Part shown: positions 35,210 to 43,107 of the stretch, piece by piece | Position numbering within the stretch: the first letter of the stretch is position 1 | Layout: each line of letters starts with the position of its first letter | Source of the DNA: Novacetimonas cocois | GTDB lineage: Bacteria > Pseudomonadota > Alphaproteobacteria > Acetobacterales > Acetobacteraceae | Assembly (NCBI RefSeq): GCF_003311635.1 | Contig: NZ_QEXL01000003.1 | Location: 143,543-207,542 of the forward strand | Direction of reading: 5' to 3' | DNA length: 64,000 bases | Position numbers and translations under genes: made by a program | The notes under the pieces: generated by a model | Databases searched by the model: none | What the model saw: only the letters and a program-made list of their open reading frames with translations | Told to the model about the DNA's origin: nothing

Positions 35210-38103
35210 GATCCGATGTCCGGATTACGGTTGCGGATGCGCCCTTCATACGTCACGCGCGGATGCGTGCCCTGTTCGGGCAATGCGGCATAGCTTAGGG
35301 GGCTGGCCTTGTGGCGCGTGACTTCGGCCGCAGGATCATGGATATCGCCAAAACTGATGGCCCGCGTGGGACAGGCCGCCTGACAGGCCGTGACCACCTG
35401 TTCGGCCACGCCATCGCGGTCCGTGGCGATGCGCGCCTGCGCGATGCGCTGCACGCAGAACGTACATTTCTCCATCACCCCGCGCGTGCGGACGGACACA
35501 TCGGGGTTGCGGCTGATGGCGGGACGATTTTCGTGTTGCGCGAACGCGAAATAATTGAACCGCCTGACCTTGTAGGGGCAGTTGTTGGAACAGAACTTGG
35601 TCCCGATGCACCGATTATAGACCATGACATTCAGGCCTTCGGAATCATGTGTCGTCGCCCCGACCGGACAGACGGTTTCGCACGGGGCCTGTTCGCAATG
35701 CATGCACAGCATCGGCTGAAAGAACGTATCGGGCGCGTCCAGCGTTCCTTCATGGAAACGGTCAATCCGCAGCCAGTGCATTTCCCGCTGGCGCAGCACC
35801 TCGTCACGTCCCACCACGGGAATGTTGTTTTCCACCTGGCACGCCGTCACGCACGCATTGCATCCGATGCAGGCATTGAGGTCGATGCTCATGCCCCACG
35901 CGACGGGGCCATCGGGCGGTCGTCGATACAGGCTTGCATCGGGTTCCTGCTTCCCCGCCAGAAAGGCGGGATTGTCGCGAAACTGTTCCAGCGTGCCGTG
36001 ACGCGCGATTTCCGATGGCGCGGTCCCGATGATCGTGGCGTGGTGTTCCGTGCAGGCGACCGGGATGGCGGTTTCCTTTGCCACCTCGATCCGCAGGGGA
36101 CCTGGGGCATCGCGGAAGGGATACAGGTCGGTCCCGACATCATCCCCGGTCTCGCCCGCATGCCGGCGTCCCCAGCCCAGCAGGCCGACCACGCATCCCG
36201 ACGCCTGTCCGGGCTGTATCCATACAGGCAGCCGGGCGCGCGCCTGTCCCTGTGAAAGGGTCACCACGTCCCCGTTGCGCAGCTTCATGTCCCGCGCAAG
36301 GTCGGGGGGGATCAGCAGCGGATTGTCCCACACGACCTTGCTCAACGGTCGGGGCAGCTCCTGCAGCCATGGATTGTTGGCCCCCCGTCCATCCCACAGA
36401 TAGGGATCGGGCCGGAGCAGCAGGACAGGCTGCGCGGCGTTGCGGGGAAACGACGCCGGGGACGCAACCCGGCTGGCCGCTGGATGCAGGGACGCATCGA
36501 TGCTGCGACAGGCGGTTCCCGCAATGACGCCGGTGGCAAGGGCATCGTGCCAGTCCCGTTGGTTTGGCAGCAAATCGCGCCACGTCGCGCGCACCATGTC
36601 GATGGCGGGGCGCAGCGGCAGTCCCACGCAGGCATGCAGCGCCGCCAGCCCGTTCATCCCGCCATAAAGCGGCATGGCCTGCGGCTGGATCAGGGCCACC
36701 GTGCCATCATGACCCCGCGCATCGCCCCAGTCCTCCATCCCATGGGCCAGCGGAACGTGCCAGTTCGTGGCGACGGCCGTTTCATGCGGACGGTCCGCAA
36801 GGGTGATGCTGGTGGGGACATGACGCAGGGCGGCGGCAAGGCGCGGAACCTGATGGACCGGATTGACATCAACGATCAGCAGCGCCTGCACCCGGCCATT
36901 TTCCATGTCCTCCATCAATGTGGACAGGTCGTCGGCTGGGGATGGCGTCCGGTATTCCGGCGGTTCAAGGACATCGAAGACACGCCCCCGGCCGCCAAGG
37001 GCCTCGTTCATGGCATGGACCGTGGCATGGACCTCTGGCGGGTGATCGGGACCCAGATGGATGAACGCGCGGCCCCGGTGGACGCGCAGGTCGCGCATGA
37101 CCGGCCCCAGCCATTCCGGGCCGCCCGATGGTGCTTCATCTTGCAGCAGCCCCGCCGATAACCGGCCAATGACCTCGTCCAGCATGACGGGAGACGCGAT
37201 GAAGCGATGGTCCGCCGCCACGCCTGTCAGCGAGGGCGTGGCTTCCACCGCGTACAGGCGGTTCATCGTCCCACGCACGGGATTGCGCCGCATGGCAAAG
37301 TCCCGGGCAAAGGCAAGATGCCCCGGCGCGCTGTCCAGAAGGTCGCTGTCCAGCGCCAGCACGACATCAGCCTGCGTCAGGTCGGGCAGGACCGAAACCG
37401 CCTGACCATAGGCAAGCATCCCCCCCTGACGGACCTGCTGTCGCCCGATCGCGTCCCACTGATGCCAGATCGCCCCCGGATATGCCTCCATGACCTGTGT
37501 GATCGCCCGCCCCATGGTCGGGGACGTCACCGTGCCCGTCAGGATGCGCAGTCCGGTTCCCGAACGGATGCCGTCGGGACGACGCGGGGCCATGACGGTG
37601 GAACGCATCCGCTGCATTGCCCCGGTCAGGTCCTGCCACGATGCGGGCATGCCGTGATGCAGGGGTCCGATCGCCCGGTCGGGGTCATAAAAATCATGGA
37701 TCAGGGCCTGCGCCATCACGTCCGTGCCCCCACGGCTGCCGGGATGGGCGGGGTTTCCCTCGATCTTGATGGGACGCCCCATCTGATGGGTGACCAGAAT
37801 GCCTTCGGCGTATCCATCGCGCACATGCGCGGTGGCATAGATATTGGGCACGCCGGGAACCACCCCTTCGGCCGCGCGCACGGCCGAGACGAAACCACGA
37901 TCGGGCGTTCCCGGGTCGCATCCCTTCAGCCCGCCACTGGCAAGCGCCAGCGCCAGAAGCCTGAGCGTACGCCTGCGGTCCAGCGCATGCGACAGGGCGC
38001 CCTCCAGTTTTGGGAACCGCCGGGCCAGTTCGCCATCCGACAGTCCCGCCAGCCGATCGGACGCGTCCGCGCCGCCGCGGCCTAGCGATGGCATATCGAA
38101 CAT
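35206..38103 (-). CDS. actB: Alternative complex III subunit ActB (molybdopterin-like plus four-cluster Fe-S protein)
   Basis: Periplasmic subunit of 965 aa, the fusion of a cofactor-less molybdopterin-oxidoreductase-like domain (B1) and a ferredoxin domain (B2). A Tat-type signal lies at residues 43-63 (RRTLRLLALALASGGLKGC) and ends in a lipobox-like LKGC. B2 cysteine groups are CIGCNACVTAC (near residue 742), CMHCEQAPCETVC (about 800), FCSNNCPYK (about 837), CTFCVQR (about 877) and CQAACPTRAI (about 909), enough for four clusters, one of which is 3Fe-4S in known ActB. It carries electrons from the quinol site to ActA. The ATG overlaps the actA 3' end by 22 bp. Confidence 0.95.
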   Translation of the reverse strand: MFDMPSLGRGGADASDRLAGLSDGELARRFPKLEGALSHALDRRRTLRLLALALASGGLKGCDPGTPDRGFVSAVRAAEGVVPGVPNIYATAHVRDGYAEGILVTHQMGRPIKIEGNPAHPGSRGGTDVMAQALIHDFYDPDRAIGPLHHGMPASWQDLTGAMQRMRSTVMAPRRPDGIRSGTGLRILTGTVTSPTMGRAITQVMEAYPGAIWHQWDAIGRQQVRQGGMLAYGQAVSVLPDLTQADVVLALDSDLLDSAPGHLAFARDFAMRRNPVRGTMNRLYAVEATPSLTGVAADHRFIASPVMLDEVIGRLSAGLLQDEAPSGGPEWLGPVMRDLRVHRGRAFIHLGPDHPPEVHATVHAMNEALGGRGRVFDVLEPPEYRTPSPADDLSTLMEDMENGRVQALLIVDVNPVHQVPRLAAALRHVPTSITLADRPHETAVATNWHVPLAHGMEDWGDARGHDGTVALIQPQAMPLYGGMNGLAALHACVGLPLRPAIDMVRATWRDLLPNQRDWHDALATGVIAGTACRSIDASLHPAASRVASPASFPRNAAQPVLLLRPDPYLWDGRGANNPWLQELPRPLSKVVWDNPLLIPPDLARDMKLRNGDVVTLSQGQARARLPVWIQPGQASGCVVGLLGWGRRHAGETGDDVGTDLYPFRDAPGPLRIEVAKETAIPVACTEHHATIIGTAPSEIARHGTLEQFRDNPAFLAGKQEPDASLYRRPPDGPVAWGMSIDLNACIGCNACVTACQVENNIPVVGRDEVLRQREMHWLRIDRFHEGTLDAPDTFFQPMLCMHCEQAPCETVCPVGATTHDSEGLNVMVYNRCIGTKFCSNNCPYKVRRFNYFAFAQHENRPAISRNPDVSVRTRGVMEKCTFCVQRIAQARIATDRDGVAEQVVTACQAACPTRAISFGDIHDPAAEVTRHKASPLSYAALPEQGTHPRVTYEGRIRNRNPDIGS

Positions 38104-38735
38104 TCCGTCAGGTTGCGTCCGCCGACATGATACCGCGCCATCAGCGCGACCGGGGCGGGCGTGGCGGCATCGCGATGCCAGTCGGTATCAAAGATGCTTT
38201 CGGCCGGACGCAGCTGGGGGCCAGGATCGCGATGGCAGTCAAGGCAGAACCGCATCGTAAGCGTCCTTGCCTTGTAGGTCAGCGGCATGGCCGCGACATT
38301 GCCATGGCAGCTTTCGCAGCCAACGCCCTTTGCGACATGAATGCTGTGGTTGAAATAGACATAGTCAGGAACATTGGTCACGCGCTGCCAGGTCATCGGA
38401 ACATTCCTGAGGAAACTGTCACGGACGTTCGCCAGGACCTCGGCATTCGTCCATATCTGTGAATGACACGTCATGCAGGTGAAGGTGGGCGGCATGCTGG
38501 CCTGCGCGCTACGTTCCACGCTGCTGTGGCAGAACCGGCAGTCCAGGCCGAGGCCCGCCACATGATGCTGATGGCTGAATGGAACGGCCTGTTCGACTGT
38601 CCATCCCACATGCCGGTCGTAATCGGTGTATGGCCACGCGAACCACACCATGCACCCGCTTATGACCACAAAGGCGATCCCGATCAGGCATGTGGTCATG
38701 ATGACATTGGCGCGGGGGCTGAACGGCGCTGCCAT
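38082..38735 (-). CDS. actA: Alternative complex III subunit ActA (pentaheme cytochrome c)
   Basis: 217-aa protein with one N-terminal helix (IMTTCLIGIAFVVISGCMVWFA) and a periplasmic domain carrying five CxxCH heme motifs in order: CRFCH, CMTCH, CESCH, CLDCH, CSICH, the last only a few residues from the C-terminus. FSHQHHVAGLGLDCRFCH and VYFNHSIHV supply distal histidines as in characterised ActA. First gene of the operon; three CCGGATATA repeats lie 32-67 bp upstream of its ATG. Confidence 0.95.
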   Translation of the reverse strand: MAAPFSPRANVIMTTCLIGIAFVVISGCMVWFAWPYTDYDRHVGWTVEQAVPFSHQHHVAGLGLDCRFCHSSVERSAQASMPPTFTCMTCHSQIWTNAEVLANVRDSFLRNVPMTWQRVTNVPDYVYFNHSIHVAKGVGCESCHGNVAAMPLTYKARTLTMRFCLDCHRDPGPQLRPAESIFDTDWHRDAATPAPVALMARYHVGGRNLTECSICHR

Positions 38736-39352
38736 CTGTTTCTTTTCCGTTCTGGATATCGCGTTTTATATCCGGACCCTTGTATATCCGGGGTATATCC
38801 GGCCTCCCCCTGGCGTTCTTCAAAAACCGGCGGGGATAACCATGACATCCGTTCCGGAGGTTCCGTGGGGCAGAACGTCACCAGCCGGAGAAACGATCCC
38901 TTCACAACGCGGTGATTGACAGGCACTCCCTGAATGCAACGGGGAACATCATTCCTGTCTTTTGAAAAAGCCTTTTAAATAAGCCATATTTCAGGACAAA
39001 AAATATATGTCGTTACTGATGGCGATAATCAGGAATTTCCATCTTCCCCCTCACCTCCATGACCCGGTCACGCATTTTTTCTGAACACATGTTCTGCAGA
39101 TTATCGGGAACCATCATGATGGGACTTGTTCTTTCGAAAATCATGTCATTTACCGACAGGCAGAATGATGGCTCCATTCCCTGTATCCGCATGCATGTCA
39201 TGGTTCACCGGACCGACCTGCAGGGCTTTTTACAGATCTGGCATAAACCGGCCGGATATTACCGGAATGGTGCGTGGCCATTCCTTAATCCAGACGCATG
39301 CAACCGCGACATCCGGCCGGACGTTAACCCATCCCCTTTCAACAGGTGATCC
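38736..39352. other. Gap upstream of the act-cta operon and the glycosyltransferase gene
   Basis: About 620 bases between divergent genes. The act-proximal part has three CCGGATATA repeats. The stretch 38940-39350 is AT-richer and probably carries the glycosyltransferase promoter. A plus-strand frame at 39059-39349 has no ribosome site and no family resemblance, so I do not call it. Confidence 0.45.
38767..38802 (-). promoter_or_regulatory. Three CCGGATATA direct repeats upstream of the act-cta operon
   Basis: On the minus strand CCGGATATA occurs at 38802-38794, 38791-38783 and 38775-38767, that is with start-to-start spacings of 11 and 16 bp. A GGATAT/ATATCC inverted pair (38754-38759, 38768-38773) overlaps the last repeat. 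The array lies directly before actA, so it could be a regulator-binding array; identity of the regulator is unknown. Confidence 0.5.
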
Positions 39353-40447
39353 ATGTCGCCTGCCCGTTCCCTTGTCGCTGCCATTCCCGTGCGTAACGAG
39401 GCGGATCGTATCGGCTGCTGCCTGCGTGCCCTTGCGGCGCAGCAGGATGCCTGCCTGACCCATGCCGTGCTGCTGGTGAACAACAGCACCGATGGTACGG
39501 CGGACCGGGTGCAGGCCGCAATTCCATGCCTGCCTTTTTGTGTTTCCGTCGTCGAGCGGACATATCCGCCGCCCGTGGCCCACGCCGGAACCGCGCGGAG
39601 CGACGCCATGAAAGTGGCGGCCGCGATGGCGGGGCCGGACGGTATCCTGCTGACGACTGACGCCGATGGCGTTGTCGCGCCGGACTGGCTGGCCCGCAAT
39701 CTTGCCGCGCTGGATAACGGGGCCGATGCGGTATGCGGGCGGGCACTTATCGACCCGGCAGAGGCCCGGCTGCTTCCTGCATGCCTGCATGAGGATGACC
39801 GCGCGGAAATGGCCTATGCCACGATGCTGGACCGTATCCATCACCTGATCGATCCCGATCCGCACGATCCGTGGCCACGCCATACGGAACATTCCGGCGC
39901 CAGCATCGCCGTGCGCGTGGGGGCATGGCGGCAGGCGGGCGGCGTCCCGCCCCTGCCACTGGGCGAGGATCGTGGATTCCTCATGGCGTTGCGGAACGTC
40001 GATGCCGCCATCCGTCATGCGCCCGATGTCATGGTAACCGTATCGGGCCGCACTGTCGGACGCGCGCGCGGCGGCATGGCGGATACGATGGCGCGTCGCC
40101 TGATCCGGCAGGATGAAATGCTGGACGAAAGCCTTGAACCCGCCACGACGTGCCTGCATCGTGCTCAGGCCCGTGCAGCGTTGCGCCGTCTGCGCGCGAT
40201 GAACCCTTCCACCCGATCGTATCAGGAGGCAGGCAGGCGTCTGGCCCGTCAGCTGGGCCTGCCCCTGCCCTACGTCATCGGGGTAACGCAGGAACGGTTT
40301 TTCGGCATGGCGTGGAGCCAGCTGGAGGCGACAGGTCCGGAACTGCGGCGCATGCCCGTCAGGCGCTGCGAACTGGATCTGCATGTCCGGCAGGCCGAAC
40401 GGATCATGCGCCAGTTACTCGCGCCACGATCTGCCGCCTGCGTGTGA
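39353..40447 (+). CDS. Family 2 glycosyltransferase
   Basis: GT-A fold glycosyltransferase of 364 aa. Landmarks are the nucleotide-binding start SLVAAIPVRNEADRIGCCLRAL, LLVNNSTDGTADRV, the metal-binding TDADGVVAPDWLARN (DxD-like) near residue 102, and EHSGASIAVRVGAWRQAGG followed by LGEDRGFLMAL. No transmembrane helix, so it acts in the cytosol on a soluble or lipid-bound acceptor. Its 3' end overlaps the 3' end of the convergent methyltransferase gene by 33 bp. In other genomes GT2, PIG-L, methyltransferase and acyl-CoA dehydrogenase genes of this kind are found together, to my recollection; the pathway is not established. Confidence 0.85.
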   Translation: MSPARSLVAAIPVRNEADRIGCCLRALAAQQDACLTHAVLLVNNSTDGTADRVQAAIPCLPFCVSVVERTYPPPVAHAGTARSDAMKVAAAMAGPDGILLTTDADGVVAPDWLARNLAALDNGADAVCGRALIDPAEARLLPACLHEDDRAEMAYATMLDRIHHLIDPDPHDPWPRHTEHSGASIAVRVGAWRQAGGVPPLPLGEDRGFLMALRNVDAAIRHAPDVMVTVSGRTVGRARGGMADTMARRLIRQDEMLDESLEPATTCLHRAQARAALRRLRAMNPSTRSYQEAGRRLARQLGLPLPYVIGVTQERFFGMAWSQLEATGPELRRMPVRRCELDLHVRQAERIMRQLLAPRSAACV

Positions 40448-41059
40448 CGCCCCCGGCTGCCGGCAATGCGGCGCATCGTTCAGGACATCCAGCCGATAAC
40501 GGGGATGACGGCGGGCATGGACCACGCGCATCCCCCCGGCGACGCATTGATCGATGAAATAACCGGCGGCTTCGTCGCCATGGCACGGCGTATCGGTCGG
40601 GCCCGTCCAGTTGACCAGCATGACCGGCGCCCCGGCCTGTCGCACATGCAGGCACTTCGTCGCAAGATGCCCGATATCCTGTGGTGTGAGGAAATACAGC
40701 AGTTCCGAAATCAGGATCAGGTCACATCCGTGCGGCGGCAGGGGCGGAAAAGCCTCTGGCAGTTGTCCCCTGTAAAATGAAATCCCCGTCAGCCCGGCGC
40801 AGCGATGCCGGGCGCGTTTCAGGGCCGCTTCCGCCACGTCCACCGCCGTAATACGCGCGCACTGCCGCGCAAGCTGGGCCGTCATGACCCCGATGGAACA
40901 GCCGAGTTCCAGTGCGTGATGGAAATGCCGTCCCGCCAGCAGGGACAGTGTCGCGTGATACTTGTCACGTTCGTACGCCCGCGTCCTGAACCCCCAGGGG
41001 TCCGGATGGTGTTCGTACATCCGTTCAAACACGGTACGCGACCAGCTTGCGCCCGTCAT
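40415..41059 (-). CDS. SAM-dependent methyltransferase (NodS-like)
   Basis: 214-aa class I methyltransferase resembling NodS. The family opening FERMYEHHPDPWGFRTRAYERDKYHATLSLL is clear, followed by SAM motif I ALELGCSIGVMTAQLA, ITAVDVAEAALKRARHR and motif IV-like CDLILISELLYFL. NodS N-methylates the deacetylated glucosamine of Nod factors; combined with the PIG-L deacetylase upstream, N-methylation of a de-N-acetylated amino sugar is a reasonable inference. ATG overlaps the deacetylase stop (ATGA). The last roughly 11 codons are antisense to the glycosyltransferase end. Confidence 0.85.
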   Translation of the reverse strand: MTGASWSRTVFERMYEHHPDPWGFRTRAYERDKYHATLSLLAGRHFHHALELGCSIGVMTAQLARQCARITAVDVAEAALKRARHRCAGLTGISFYRGQLPEAFPPLPPHGCDLILISELLYFLTPQDIGHLATKCLHVRQAGAPVMLVNWTGPTDTPCHGDEAAGYFIDQCVAGGMRVVHARRHPRYRLDVLNDAPHCRQPGASHAGGRSWRE

Positions 41060-41784
41060 GGGTCGACAAAGACCTCGAAATCCGTGATCAGCGCTTCCAG
41101 CAGTTCCTTCGGAAGGCTGAAGCCGGTGGGGTCATCGGTAATCAGGTTGCCATACTGGCTTTCATACATGCCGACGGCGCGCGCCTTGGCCGCACGAAAG
41201 GGCGCGATGTCCAGGCGCATTCCCGTGGGCCGTTCATGATCCACTTCCGTCTCCGCAGGGATAAGCCAGCCCCACACAGGATAGGCCAGCACCCGCAGCC
41301 CGCAGGACTGTCGCAACGCGACGGCCATTTTCCACGCCGCCTCATGATCGCAGTGCGGATCGGCCCGCCATGGGGCCAGCACCACGGCACAGCCATGACT
41401 TTTCGACAGTCGCGCCAGTTCCCGCACCACCTGATCGAACATCACCTCTTCATGCGGGACCCTGGTGTCGGGAAGGTTGAGGAAAATCAGGCGCTCCGGC
41501 ACAAGCCCGAGGCAGGACACGGCATGCTGCGCCTCATGCTGCCGCTGCGCGCGCAGGCGCGGTGCGGGCCATGCATGTGAATGGGGGTGGGAGCCCACGC
41601 CATCGGTCAGGATCACCACGATCGGCGGATGACCCGCCGCGCAGCAGGCGGCAATCAGCCCCCCGCAGCCAAGGCTTTCATCATCGGCATGCGGGGCAAG
41701 GATCAGGGCCGTGCCGGACACGATCGCCGATAACGGCGCCATGGGCAGGTCACGCAACATTCCCTGCAGGACACCGGCCTTCAT
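41056..41784 (-). CDS. PIG-L family N-acetylglucosaminyl deacetylase-like protein
   Basis: Zinc-dependent deacetylase of 242 aa. The metal site opening LILAPHADDESLGCGG (AHPDDE type) lies near residue 30, then VVILTDG, and the third ligand region WRADPHCDHEAAW. Members remove acetyl groups from N-acetylglucosamine-containing lipids, mycothiol precursors or glycopeptides. The start MKAGVLQGML at 41784 overlaps the acyl-CoA dehydrogenase stop (ATGA), and its stop overlaps the methyltransferase start, so three genes are coupled. Confidence 0.87.
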   Translation of the reverse strand: MKAGVLQGMLRDLPMAPLSAIVSGTALILAPHADDESLGCGGLIAACCAAGHPPIVVILTDGVGSHPHSHAWPAPRLRAQRQHEAQHAVSCLGLVPERLIFLNLPDTRVPHEEVMFDQVVRELARLSKSHGCAVVLAPWRADPHCDHEAAWKMAVALRQSCGLRVLAYPVWGWLIPAETEVDHERPTGMRLDIAPFRAAKARAVGMYESQYGNLITDDPTGFSLPKELLEALITDFEVFVDP

Positions 41785-42890
41785 CGCATGTCCTCCATCC
41801 GGGGCAGGTCGCGATGCGTGAACCATGCCGCCCCCTCGCACAATGTTTCGTCCGGGGCGGGCTGGCGCAGATAGGTCGCAAGGTCGCGGATCAGCCGTTC
41901 GGCCACGTTTGTCCGGGTGAACGCCGACAGCCCCAGGCCACGCTGCACCAGTTCGATGACATCCAGCCCCGCTCGTTCCACCGCGATGCGGGCCAGATTT
42001 ACGGTGGCGACGATATCGCCCGCGTCCCGCCCGTCCTGCGTGGCAACGATCAGCGCGGCCTTTCGGGTCCACAGATACGCGGTTTCCGTGGCGATCAATG
42101 CCTGACCGATGCGGGCCTGCTGGGCCGGGCTTTCCGCGCGTCCACGCTCCGCCAACTGAAGGCGCAGCAGGGTCGCCAGCCGTTCGATCCCCCCCAGCGC
42201 CACGGCCATGCCACGCCATGCGCCGGCGGAAAACTCCGGCTGGCGCAGGTAATCTCCCTCCTGCCCGATCACCGCATCGGGGGGCAGCGTCATCGCACCG
42301 AAATCACACCGTCCCGTTTCCGCGCCGCGCATGCCCGACAGCCCGCCAAAGACAGGGGATACATCGCGGCCATCATCCAGCGTCACCAGCAGCATGCGCG
42401 TCGTCTCATCGTGCGTGCGGGCCGTCACAAGGGCACGGGTGACATGACGCGCGCCGGAGGCAAAGATTTTCTCGCCCCGCAACCTGATGGTCCCGTCCAC
42501 CTGTTCCATGCGCAGCGGTGTCGTACCTTCGGTCACCCATACGCCAAACAGGGCGCCATCATGCACATCCGCAGCGGCACGGGCCAGTTGATCGGGGGTG
42601 CCGTAACATGCGATCAGGCGAATGGCGTTGATGTGCCCTTCCACGATACGGCCAAGCGCCAGACTTCCCTGCCCCACCAATCGCAGGAGATGCAGCAGCC
42701 CGATGATATTCTGCTGTCCGGTGCCGAACCCCTGCCCGCCCAGCGTATGGGGCAAGGATGCGGACAGGACCCCCAGTTCGCGCAGGCGGCCCATCCCCTC
42801 GGACGGGAAGGCGGCCTGCGCGTCATTGGCGCTTGCCTCCTCTTCCAGTTCCGCGCCACAGGCCGTCAGGGCTTCGAAGGGGAAGGTCAT
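41781..42890 (-). CDS. Acyl-CoA dehydrogenase-like flavoprotein
   Basis: 369-aa protein of the acyl-CoA dehydrogenase superfamily, slightly shorter than catabolic members. The N-terminal helical domain (LRELGVLSASLPHTLGGQGFG) is followed by the beta domain with WVTEGTTPLR and LRGEKIFASGARHVTRALVTAR, and the C-terminal helical bundle (ARIAVERAGLDVIELVQRGLGLSAF). The usual catalytic glutamate loop is not obvious. In this cassette the enzyme may oxidise or hydroxylate an acyl chain attached to a glycolipid rather than act in beta-oxidation; that is inference. First gene of the three-gene operon. Confidence 0.82.
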   Translation of the reverse strand: MTFPFEALTACGAELEEEASANDAQAAFPSEGMGRLRELGVLSASLPHTLGGQGFGTGQQNIIGLLHLLRLVGQGSLALGRIVEGHINAIRLIACYGTPDQLARAAADVHDGALFGVWVTEGTTPLRMEQVDGTIRLRGEKIFASGARHVTRALVTARTHDETTRMLLVTLDDGRDVSPVFGGLSGMRGAETGRCDFGAMTLPPDAVIGQEGDYLRQPEFSAGAWRGMAVALGGIERLATLLRLQLAERGRAESPAQQARIGQALIATETAYLWTRKAALIVATQDGRDAGDIVATVNLARIAVERAGLDVIELVQRGLGLSAFTRTNVAERLIRDLATYLRQPAPDETLCEGAAWFTHRDLPRMEDMR

Positions 42891-42930
42891 GGCCGCAATG
42901 CTCTTTTCGTCGGGGAAACCCTAATCCGCA

Positions 42931-42960
42931 GGCAAAGGAAAAAAACGGCCTTCCTTTGCC
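42931..42960. terminator. 10-bp perfect hairpin between the MFS gene and the acyl-CoA dehydrogenase gene
   Basis: GGCAAAGGAA (42931-42940) pairs with TTCCTTTGCC (42951-42960) around AAAAACGGCC. On the minus strand it lies about 150 nt after the MFS stop and 41 nt before the dehydrogenase ATG, so it may terminate the glcG-MFS transcript or act as an operator. Confidence 0.45.
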
Positions 42961-43107
42961 AACCTCCCCACAGAAACAGCGCCCGTGTAAGTTTAGTTCC
43001 CCCTGATTTGCGATCGGGGTCTGTCAAAACATGTAATGATGCCCGCCATCATGGCGCCCTCCCCTTTAATGCGGGAAGAACTGCCGGATGACAGAAGGCG
43101 GCGCGGT

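Noticed and set aside
39059..39349. Plus-strand frame of 96 codons before the glycosyltransferase
   Set aside because: No ribosome site, no recognisable family, and it lies in AT-rich leader sequence.
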